Shown in pieces: positions 35,036-45,020 of a DNA stretch of 64,000 bases (the stretch's first letter is position 1; every line of letters begins with the position of its first letter). The translations under genes and the position numbers were made by a program. Source of the stretch: Beroe forskalii (lineage: Eukaryota > Ctenophora > Nuda > Beroida > Beroidae). The stretch covers positions 21,519 through 85,518 of the forward strand of contig WFMF01000633.1 of assembly GCA_011033025.1 (NCBI GenBank). The letters run 5' to 3'. The notes under the pieces were generated by a model. That model saw only the letters and a program-made list of their open reading frames with translations, did not search any database and had not been told where the DNA came from.

Positions 35036-36743
35036 CTATCTGGTGGTCGTGTGCAACTGGCGGTTAAGAGTGACGTCATTATCAGGGAATGAAATGGTGA
35101 ATTGGTGACTTCGAGGCAGATATTCTCTCATCCACGACATAGAATCTGAATCAAGCTGTAGTAGCTTGGAGTCTAGTAGGTTTGTTGTTTTGCAGTTGCA
35201 ACGTTTTGTGAATGGCTTAACGATAACTGCAGATTCTGTGATCTCGGGAGTACTAATAAGAGCTAATAGGGCCCTCTGTATTTTGGATGTGTTTTTGCAC
35301 TCCAACACCTCCGACCGGACTCAATGACCCTACTGTTCAGACCTTGCTTTATTCTCAGACCTCCCCACACACCCCTACCATGGCTTGCCACTTCGGACGC
35401 ATGAGTCCTGATGTTACTCTGGAGTTGGATCTGGACAGGGAACACTCAGCTGACAGCAACACATTCGGACCTTGGAGTGGAGCCAGCAAAACAAGGTTAA
35501 CATTGGAAAAATACCGTGTTACTGCCGAATAATAAAGTTTATAAGATTAATGGAATTTTATAGAAAGCCCGTTGGTCCTTCTAGGTCACGGGAAACCCGG
35601 CCCCATTCATGCCACAGAGTACGGCCTTTCCTGTTCTAAAACTTCTTAGTCTTACCTCCCTCGAGTGTCGACTTCTTTTTATCGCATCAAAAAATATCAA
35701 TCAGAACGACAGTAATGAGTTACGAATTCAAAGCGGCATAATAACCAATAATCAATGTAGAAGTTCGAATGTGCATGCTTATAATTTCAATGGACTTTGG
35801 AGAGACAATAGTGAAAACATAATGAGATAATGTTTCGGAATAAAAATCAATATATTATTTTGTTGCATAACTTCCATCATTTCCAGAGTTTGGATATCAA
35901 GCAGTAAAAGGAATAAGAAATCATCACGGAGAAGGAAAAGAAACACAGCAAGAAGAATGCATCAGAAGAGGAGAATGACAGTCACAATGGACACCAGGTC
36001 AGTGTCAATGGACACATACGCAAAACACAGAAGCACAGTAGCATGAGCACACTGTTTTCTACCATTATATGGAGTTGTATGGGATTTTTACGGGACAAAA
36101 ATAATTAAAATCTTAATTCTAAAAAACATTTTGAAACAGAAGTTCTGTGTACCTTGACAGAGACAGTAGCTGGTGAGAGAGTGCTGGGTAGGATAGAGGT
36201 TGATCTTCTGCGGGCGGGTACTTTCTTAGGCAGGAAAAGAGTGGACTTTACTACTGATTCCCAACGACTTTTACGCGGGGAGAGAGTGATTGTTTTTACT
36301 GAATCTTCTTTACTTTTACTTTTAGGTGGGGAGGGCTTGGTTGTTTTTACCGAATCTTCTTTACTTTTGTCCTCTTTGGATACGTTAATGTCGGGCAACC
36401 CTGATATAAATTCAATGAAAACTATGAAAATTAAAGTGCTGGAATGAAATGGAATTTAAGAATTGCGATTTTGAATCTTAGAATAAAACTGAATAAGGTA
36501 TGTCGTTCGTTAGAATATGATGGCAATGATTTAGGAGCGTACTTCGCACCAACTGATGTATTCAAAATTTGATGATGTATTTGAAATGATGCATTTCTCC
36601 CTACCTTTTTGCAAAGCAGGGTCTGCAGTCACAATGACAGTGACGGGGGAGAAGCTGGCCATGCATTCGTTCGTTGTAACACTCGTTCTCTTCATGATGG
36701 CTTCCTGAGGGAGGGTTCCTATGAACTGAGTTACTTTTTTGAA
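35036..36743 (-). CDS. Candidate antisense gene interleaved with the plus-strand gene, unknown product
   Basis: Three minus-strand exons agree in phase: 36605-36743, 36153-36400 and 35036-35275 (stop). Acceptors are gtctgtttttcag, gaatttatatcag and catccaaaatacag; donors are AAAAAG|GTAGGG and GTCAAG|GTACAC. The frame reads FKKVTQFIGTLPQEAIMKRT, then a K/S/P-rich linker with SKEDSVKT twice and SPPKSKS, SPRKSRWES and LPKKVPARRRSTS, then ESAVIVKPFTKRCNCKTTN and MSWMREYLPRSHQFTISF. At least 208 residues; no start exon found. The S-P-x-K motifs suggest a phosphorylated basic protein, an inference only. The second exon is the best supported; the third overlaps a repeat-like CRE motif and is least sure. 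The arrangement is odd: plus-strand exons 35380-35495 and 35887-35997 lie between its exons. Confidence 0.45.
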
Positions 36744-39700
36744 CTGAAAAACAGACTAACTAGTTACTAGTAACGAAAATATTTGTCCATTGATCTATGT
36801 TGTACTATTTCAGCGCATAAATCTCTAAAAACTGGGCAGATGAGCTCCTTGCCAAATCGCCGAATTGGTCGGCGACCAATTCGGCGATTTGGCACATTTC
36901 AGTGGTCGATCGGCGATTGGACAAGGTGCTCATCCGCGTGTTTTTGTTCATGATCACTGATCAGAACAAAACCCGGCAGGTCCATCAGCTCGTACCCCTC
37001 CCTGTACATGACGGAGTACAAAACACAGAAAGGGGAATGTTTGAAGAGGGCTAGACGCAGGGATAACGCCGAATACGAGAACAAACTCAACAAACTTCAA
37101 GGTTAGGATAGATGTATAAGGGCCGAGTCAAGATTAATTGATCAATTAAAATAATGAAATAGCATCCACATTTAGTAGAAAAACGCAGCTGAAAACTAGG
37201 ACGACAGTCGTTTGTATCGGCAAAGTGCTGACCAGTCAGTATGGAAACAATACCGCATTCTTTGATCATGATACTCGATTGTACATACTATATTGTTAGA
37301 TGAAAAGGAGACAACTGCAAACTACAAAAGGCTCAAATTGTATTTATTGACTGACGTGGTGGCGCAAGTTGTTTAGTTATTTTATTATTTATTAACATTG
37401 CATGCTGACCTAGTGACCTAGGCTTGATAGTAACTCTATGATGAGATCAGATGGGATATCAATAGATGATTTTTAATAAGCTTTTGCGAAATTTATTCGA
37501 GCATAAAGCATACATAGCAGCTATGGATGGATTTGTTAGCATGCGATTCTTGGAAAATTACGCTGCATTCCACAAAAAATGCTTAAATAAGACAAGAAGT
37601 AAACTGAATCTCCCATCCATTTTCAACAGGACAACCCCCTGTTTCAGACTCAAAGCCAGCTTCCCTGAGCTTGACGGATGTGAAGCTTTGTGATTACCAG
37701 GACATATCACGGGTCAGCAGCAAAAACCTTCCTTCCCTCAACCAGACCACTTCCAAACAGGAAGTGGAGCAGGTTTGATTTTTATGCCAGCAAATTTTCA
37801 AAATATGTTTATAAAACCCTCTGACGTTTTCATCGATGTCTAGAATACATAGACACTTCTAAACTCGTTAATGTTTTCGTCTTCTCTCCAATCTTCTCTC
37901 CAACTCTACCACACACGTCAGATTGTGAACGGTCTACAACCCCGACTGCAACTCAAGCAACCCACCAAGAACCGGAAGCGCAGTGTCCCCTACTCCGACC
38001 ACCTCAAGAAACACATCTTAGAGCTCAAAGCTAGGTATAGGACTGCAATACGACAATGAAGCTCCTGTTGTCTCAATAATACTGCAATTTAACTTATTTA
38101 ATTACTAGAAAGGCCCGTTGGGCCTGCCAGATGATACAGGACCAAATAATAAGCTCTCAAAAAGTTTATGAAGGAGCAAACTTGACCATTATTCTTTAGT
38201 TACTTTTAGTGATGCTGGACCGTGCAAGTTTTGATCATTATAATTTGCTCTGTATGATGAACTTAAATCTGAAAATTAAACCGAGTATCGTACTCATACT
38301 GAACGGTGAATCAAAGCATTGATTTACGCCAAGAGCAGTATTCCAAAAGCGCAATGTGCTATGCCCAAATTCGAGCCAATTTCATTTTGATTTTGTTCAA
38401 TCTTAAATTGCTGTAAATTCACATTTTTCCGTTTACCATCAACTCAGAATTGATTTAAATCGACCAACGTCTTGTCATTTATTTATGAAGAGATGCTAAC
38501 GGGAAATAGCCTCCACGATGCTAGCCATACCCGTTCTCTATTTCCAGATCTTGAATTTCAAATGAAAACAGTAATCATGTCGTTCGTTCAAACGCTAAAA
38601 CGGCAATCAACAACGTATCAAAAAAGCACTCGCATAGAACTGTTCATAATCTGCACGCAGATTATCTGTATCTATAGCAACGGCGCAACTAAGCCCAGCT
38701 TAACCTTCCTTTCTCTTGATATTTTCTTGGCAAGCTCAAATTTAATTGTATACGGCGGCACAAACATTATTCACGTGTGAATTCATTTTATATTAAAGAC
38801 TAGAAAAGCCCGTTGGGCCTGCTACAGCACCAAATAATAAGCTCACAAAAAGTTTATGAAGGAGCATAATTTACCATCATTCGTTGGTTACTTTTAGTAA
38901 TGCTGGACCAGGCACGTTTTGATTATTATGATTTGCTCTTGTATGATGAAGTTAAATCTGAAAATTAAAACCGAGTATCGTACTCATACTGAACGTTGAA
39001 TTAAGCATTGATTCACGCCAAGAGCAGTCTTCCAAATTCCAAATGTGCTATGCCCAAATTCGATTCAATTTGATTTTGCTTTTGGTCAATCTTAAATTTC
39101 TCTAGATTCACATTTTTCCGTTATCATCGATTTAAATCGACCGACGTCTGCCACAGATTTATGAAAAGATGTTATAGGAAATTACCTCCACAATGCCTGC
39201 CATACCCGTTCTCTATTTCGAGATTTTAAATTTCAAATACAAAACAGTAAACACGTCGTTTTTTCAAACACTACAACGCAGCAGTCAACAACGTATCAGA
39301 AAGCACTCGCATAGAACTGATCATAATCTGCACGTGCAGAATACCTGTATCCATAGCAACGGCGCGACTTAGCTCGACTTAGCCTTTGTTTCTCTTGATA
39401 TTTACTTGGCAAGCTCAAATTTAATTGTATACGGCGGCACAAACATTATTCACGTGTGACTTTACTTTATAATTTATACTAGCAGGCCCGTTGGGCCTGC
39501 ATATGCACAGATCACACAGCTACGCAAACGCAGCACCTCGTTTGCAAATTTTAAAAACTACCATTCAAATTGATTGGATACTTTTTGCCGCATCAAAAAT
39601 TTCAATTAGATTTAAAGTTATTCATAACGAAATCAATTAAATCATTATTCAATTTTATGAAGGAGCTGAGTGGAAAATAGAACGGCGTCGGTTAGTATTA

Positions 39701-42700
39701 GTTATGCTAAACCATGTGATTTTTGTTCCAGCGTTCCGTTTTGATTGCAAGAAGCCTATGATAATGTTTATTCTCATACTGATACTGACATTGCACCATT
39801 TTGTTTTGTTTACATTAATCCAGGCCAGGAACTGTCTTCGTAATCTGCTACACCTATATTCGACTCGATGGAATTGTACACTTTGTAAACTAAACGGCTA
39901 ATTTCGAAACTATAGTTACTATTGTTATCACCGACTCAGCATTGATTATCTGCCAAAGTCTGCCACAGAAAACAATTCATCGAAAATATCCTCCGTTATT
40001 CAATTCATGTCCATTCTCCATCTTGAGATCTTGAATTTGATGTAAAACAACGTCAAATTTTCAAAAACTATGTCAGCACAGCATTTAACAGTAGTAGTGT
40101 AATGGAAAGCTCTCGCATAGCACTGATTATAATCTGCACGTGCGCAAAAATTAGTTTCCATAGCAACGGCACCTCTTTTCTCCCTTTCGCCTTCCTTTCT
40201 CTTGATATCATCTTGGCAAGCTCAAATTTAATTGTATACGGCGGCACAGACAAACATTATTCACGTGTGACTTTACTTTATGTAATAGATGTTATTTGAA
40301 ATTAAAGTTAATGAGGGAGTCAGGAGGAACGTCGAAAACGTTTCTCTGTCAATCGATCCATGTACTCCCTCTCAACCGATTGACAACATTCCAATCTCTT
40401 CAGGTCCAGCATCTGCTCGATAGTGGAGCCCATTGACTCCGGAACCTTCTCCGTGAATAGCGTACATAGTTCGGCCTGCTCCAAGGAATCTAACCCAGAT
40501 GATAAGGCTGCCAACCAGGAATACAAGAAACAGCTTGATCCTAACCGTAAGGACACAAAAAAATGCGACTGCGTGGGAGCAACAGATGTTGAATTCGACA
40601 TAGCTTATCAAACTAAATCATCGATACATCATCCTATGTATACTGAAAATTCATTGATATTAAGAGCACTTATATTTTGTCCTCGTTAACTTTTTCATCC
40701 ACTTTACAGATGCCACCGTACCCCTCGAGAAGACTGGGCTGAAAGGTCACGTGACTATCAGCAAGAAAGGAACTGTTGTAAACCTCTCCTCGCGGGTCAG
40801 GAAGAAACAAACTCTTCCTCCAGCTCTAGATAAGAAGGTTCGTTGAAACTTCAATCTTTAGATAAGAAGCTTCGTTGAGACTTCAATCTTTAGACAGAAG
40901 TTTCGTTAAGACACCAAACGTATAATCATGAATAGGAGTGTTTTAAAATCCACTGTTGTTTTGGCATTGTACCACAGCATGATCTCTTGTTCAACTGGAT
41001 GCTTGTGACTGCAACCTACTTTCAACTTTGTTGTGAATAAAAGACTAAAAGGCACTGTTTTCCAGCGGGAGAAAGGAGCTACCTCAGCTCACGGTGACAT
41101 TGGTGAGGAAGAGGCTGAGACAGATCAGAGATACGACTACAGCAGGAGCTCTACCTTCATGTGGCACCAGCCACACAGCTACGATGTCGGTAAGTGCGCG
41201 GGAAGATGGGTCATTGGGTGGTGCAGTGTCCCTAAACACAGAATCGGTGAAAGGTATAAGGGTCATGATTCATCATGGTTTGGGGTAACAGATGGTTAGT
41301 GAATAACAACAGACTATGATATAAGACTATGAAATTAGGCGATCTGGACATAAAAGTATGAAATGGCAACATTGAAGAATGGAGGGGTTATAATTTCAGC
41401 AACACCTATCAATGCTATTATATGCTGATAGTACTTTGGTACACATAATTATATCTTGCTGTCCAATCTATAAAAAGTTTTAAAAATCATCTCTGACCGA
41501 TTCCATCTTTACTATCTCAGATGAGAATTGATCAAGAAACACAATAACATTATGTCTGTTTATCATGCATAATGTTCGCTGATCGTCAACATGGGAGAAT
41601 GGATACAATTCTTAGTGAAAAGTTTAAATTGTAAAATCGTAAAATTTTAGTTTTACATACGTAGAAATTTTTATAAACGTCTGATTTATAAAAACTGCAT
41701 GCCTCTCTATGCAGGCAAAATTGTATTTACACGTGAAATTCTAAACTATAAAACGAATCAATTCGTGACTGCTGGTGGAGCAGTGAAGTAATTTTAAAGT
41801 CTTAAGTTTCATGAGTTCTTTGTTACTTATACTAAAGAAACACACGACCGTCAGTACATAGAAATTGGAAATAGACCAGCTTCAACAGATTAAAAAACAA
41901 TGTTTTTTTCAATGAAGTGTTACTTTTGGTATCGAGTTCACAGTTCAGTTCTCCAAGAGGCTGGTTTTTAAACTTGGAGCGAGACCAAAGGGCTAGATCT
42001 AAACTAACATGCACCTGATCAGGCAAGGGCGTTATATCTGCTATTATAACTCTCTCGTGCACGCAACCAAATTTAACAGATTGCTACGTCTGGTGTAAAA
42101 CAGAATCTGTGGAAGCATTTTTACAATACCCTACAATAATGCAACACCCACGCACAGCTCAGTCATTACGTGCAGAGCTCTCAAATTGACTATAATCATA
42201 CATGAGACTCAATTAACTCCGCTTTTCTCCCACCAGGCTCGTCTACCAAGATCCCACTCCCAGACATCCACGCGGTGGTAAAACTCACAGAGAAAGCCAT
42301 CAAAGAGTCCTTCATGACATCCTCACTCCCTGCTGCAGTGGAGGACGTTCCACTAGCAGAGAAACGGATACAGCCCGTCACTGCCAAGCCTTCCTACCAG
42401 CAGCTTGTGGAGATAAAACCAGTTACTGTGGGTAAACCTACCTATCAGCAGCTGGTCGAGATCTGCAAGGGGAAGTCAGATCAGAACTTTAATTTAGCTA
42501 AGGAGTTGTCTAAGCTCCGGGCTAAGAAGAGCAATGAGAGCAGTGCAGGGGGTTTGGGGGTGTTACAGAGAAGTAATATCCCGGGTAGCAACATTCCGGG
42601 GGTGGTAATAACCCGGGTAATAACACTACTAATAACATTAGTAATAACACTAGTAACCCAGCGAGCGGGGCTCAGTGTATTTACTGTGAGTTGCTCATGA

Positions 42701-42798
42701 GACGGCTACAGTTCTACCACTCCTCAGCTTCGCAGTTTGGGGTGACCAGTGAACGAATGCTGATATACAAGCGCATGCAGAAGCAAGCAAACTGCTGA
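35380..42798 (+). CDS. Nine-exon gene for a basic protein of about 525 residues, family unknown
   Basis: Exons: 35380-35495, 35887-35997, 36965-37101, 37630-37772, 37922-38034, 40404-40546, 40710-40837, 41066-41189, 42237-42798. All eight junctions agree in phase. The ATG sits in a good context (ACCATGG): MACHFGRMSPDVTLELDLD. Exon 2 is very rich in Arg/Lys (KKSSRRRKRNTARRMHQKRR), nuclear-signal-like. Exon 3 carries SYPSLYMTEYKTQKGECLKR, exon 5 NRKRSVPYSDHLKKHILELK. The last exon holds a doubled motif (KPSYQQLVEI, KPTYQQLVEI), then an Asn-rich stretch, then CIYCELLMRRLQFYHSSASQ and the stop at 42796. The last exon changes frame within the G5 run at 42598-42602; one extra G restores SNIPGGGNNPGNN. 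The donor chosen for exon 6 (AACC|GTAAGG) is the one that fits. No family recognised; charge and short motifs would suit a cytoskeletal or nuclear protein, but that is a guess. Confidence 0.75.
36838..36930. repeat. Perfect 20-bp hairpin inside a larger palindrome
   Basis: GCCAAATCGCCGAATTGGTC at 36851-36870 is followed after three bases by its exact reverse complement at 36874-36893. A third related arm (gatcggcgattggacaaggt at about 36907) mirrors gatgagctccttgccaaatc at 36839. It ends about 35 bases before the exon at 36965. Confidence 0.85.
38104..38798 (+). mobile_element. GGCCCGTTGGGCC element, first of three tandem copies
   Basis: Starts ACTAGAAAGGCCCGTTGGGCC-like and ends with the family tail ttgtatacggcggcac then ttcacgtgtga. 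It lies in the intron between exons 5 and 6 of the unknown gene. More diverged from 6681-7469 than the third copy is. Confidence 0.75.
38799..39477 (+). mobile_element. GGCCCGTTGGGCC element, second tandem copy
   Basis: Head at 38799 (actagaaaagcccgttgggc), tail at about 39415-39470. Closer in sequence to the first copy (shared ctgatcataatctgcacg-like and gttttgattatt-like blocks) than to the third. Confidence 0.75.
39478..40290 (+). mobile_element. GGCCCGTTGGGCC element, third tandem copy
   Basis: Nearly identical to the inverted copy at 6681-7469, apart from about 24 extra bases near 40193-40215 (ctttctcttgatatc). Together the three copies fill most of the 2.4-kb intron between 38034 and 40404. 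A truncated head of the same family (agaaagcccgttggtccttc) is at about 35561-35580. Confidence 0.8.
41190..42236 (+). other. Intron of the unknown gene
   Basis: AT-rich; no further exon or repeat recognised. Confidence 0.5.
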
Positions 42799-44593
42799 AC
42801 ATCTCAGATCTGAATAGAAATACTACTGTAAATCGTTCTAAACCTGTCGAGATAATACGATAAATCATTTGAATCGTACTCATTATAGTAGAAGGCAGTT
42901 ATTTGAGAGGCAATAATTGTTTTGCAGAATGCAGATGAAGGTCAAGTCCCATGGGCATGGTCCAAGAATCTCATTTCAGGAGTGCGATTCAATGGCATTT
43001 TCAGAAATGATACCCAAATGATGCATCAGTCAAAGGCAAACGTAATATCATGTGATATGTCAATCAGAAGTGGACTAGCATTGATCTTTCAAATTTTCAC
43101 ATTTATTGAGTAATAAATAATTCTACAGTTTATGAAATTTGCTTCAGATATCTTGATATTTCGTCGAAATAATTTCGATATAGATTATAGGTATCCAAAT
43201 CAAATATGACGTGACCTCAGCTCATTAATGAATACATTTCACAAACTGCCAAGAACCAGTGTTATCACTTCTAAACTCGTCTCTTATATCAGAAGAATAC
43301 TATAGTCTTCTTCTCATCGACTTCAGCTACACCCATTCATTGTAATTGTCAATACGAGACAGGGGCGGGATGTCATCACCAGGGACTAGAATGGGGAATT
43401 AATGAATAGGCAATGGAGGGGTGTCATCATCGGGGACTAGGATGGGGAATTAATGACATCAGGCAAGGGAGGGATGTCATCATCAGGGATTCAGGGACTA
43501 GAATTGGGAATTTATGACATCAGACAAGGGAGAGGTGTCATCATCAGGGACTAGAATGGGAAGTTAATGACACCAGGCAATGGAGGGATTTCATCTAAGG
43601 GAGCAAAATGGGGAATTTATAATTACCTCATACCAGTTAGGGAAATATAATAACGCAATACCCGTATTTGATAATGATAAAGCATGATAAAGTCTGTAGG
43701 GACACTGACATTATTGAAAATACTCCATTTATGAGTTTCACGTTACATTTTACACGACGTCTTATTACAACGTTTTGGTATTTTGAGATGTTTTCCTTGG
43801 CTGTAAATGCTGAAATGGACTAAGGAGCTAAGAGCTTTGCAAATCGCAGATCAGTCATCGATGTTTTATATCTAGGACTGCGTTTGATCTTTAAACCTTG
43901 AAAGATAGAAGAATACAACTGTTTAGAGTAGAATATCATTCGGCATATCAGTGGTAAATCAGGATATGCTATTTATACTGCAATTTGCAAACCATGATTC
44001 GTAAAGTGTCCACAGAATCGCAGGGCCCACATCCTCCAACCACTGGATGCTTTCATTGATAAAGTTGTGATTGCTTTTGATTGCATCCAATCAAAAGCTA
44101 AGGGAGTTAAATCATTGGTTCTCCAGAAAATTTTGCATCTTCGCTTCAATGGTCAAAGATCACAGCTCAGAGCACTTATACACAAGCATATGATTTGTTG
44201 ATAGTCGACATTAAGTTTGTTGCTTTACTTCTACCACAACTACCAATCAAGCATTAATGAAGCTCAGTGCATTGAAACGATTGGCCGCGTTCTTACGACA
44301 AGTATCTATAAAAGTGGAGATATACGCAAAAAACCACACGACACTTGAAGTATACTGTCCGCACAAAAAACTCAAGCGGTGTGATATCATCATTTCACCA
44401 TTTTACACAATGATAATGACATCATTCTAAGATTCTAGTAGCCATTTACTATCTGAAGTTTTGTGTTAGCACCCCACAGTTCATTTTCATTCGAGCCGGC
44501 GGCGCACAAGAAAATCCCTCACGATTCCAGCTCTGAGTGTTTTGCTTGTCCTGCCTACCAGAAGAGCTTGCTTACTGCTCACTGCTGAGCTTA
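42799..44593. other. Intergenic region with a minisatellite
   Basis: A polyadenylation-like AATAAA is near 43113. The minisatellite is listed separately. At 44390-44430 an inverted, diverged unit of the CRE minisatellite occurs (tttcaccattttacac then aatgataatgacatcatt). No exon seen. Confidence 0.5.
43365..43620. repeat. Minisatellite, about 55-60 bp unit
   Basis: Four to five copies of a unit with gatgtcatcatcagggacta, gaatggggaattaatgacat and caggcaagggag. Confidence 0.9.
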
Positions 44594-44605
44594 GGAAGTT
44601 GGGCG

Positions 44606-44619
44606 TGACGTCATTATCA
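44606..44619. promoter_or_regulatory. CRE/GATA composite motif upstream of amnionless
   Basis: TGACGTCATTATCA, a perfect CRE palindrome followed by an inverted GATA site, 400 bases before the amnionless ATG. The same 14-mer occurs elsewhere in the window, so it may be repeat-derived. Function is inferred. Confidence 0.35.
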
Positions 44620-44988
44620 TGACTTAACATGGTCACCTAGTGACGGTGTACCGTCTACTATGTCAGGCGGCCATCTAGCACGTGCTCTAGAACTGTTTGT
44701 AGTTTACAGATCAGGTGCTCATTCCAGCACTGCTTTCAGAAATCCATGATTTGTCTTCGGTAATGATTTGCTTTTATTTTACTGTCAACTTCTAATTTAG
44801 TCTTAAGACAATCGCTCATTATGTATACATAATATAAAATATTACGATTGATAGTAAGCCACTATTTCTAGCAATCTACAGCAATCAACTAGTTTAAATT
44901 TCGATGAAAATTTCTGATAGACTTGTTAGCTCACCAGATTTAACCAGTTAATTGACAAGAACGAATAACAGGAACTAATAACATGTAC

Positions 44989-44995
44989 TATAAAA
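44989..44995 (+). promoter_or_regulatory. Possible TATA box of the amnionless gene
   Basis: TATAAAA 26-32 bases before the proposed ATG at 45021. If used, the 5' leader would be only a few bases, so either the leader is very short or the true promoter lies further up. Confidence 0.25.
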
Positions 44996-45020
44996 ACAGG
45001 ATTTTAACTGAAATCATGTG

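Noticed and set aside
35190-35215. KRCNCK resembling the start of a tesmin/LIN54 CXC domain
   Set aside because: The following residues do not continue the cysteine pattern and no second CXC motif was found.
40320-40601. Minus-strand 93-codon frame with helical character
   Set aside because: It lies antisense to exon 6 of the plus-strand gene, whose phase fits both neighbours; the minus frame has no matching partner exon.
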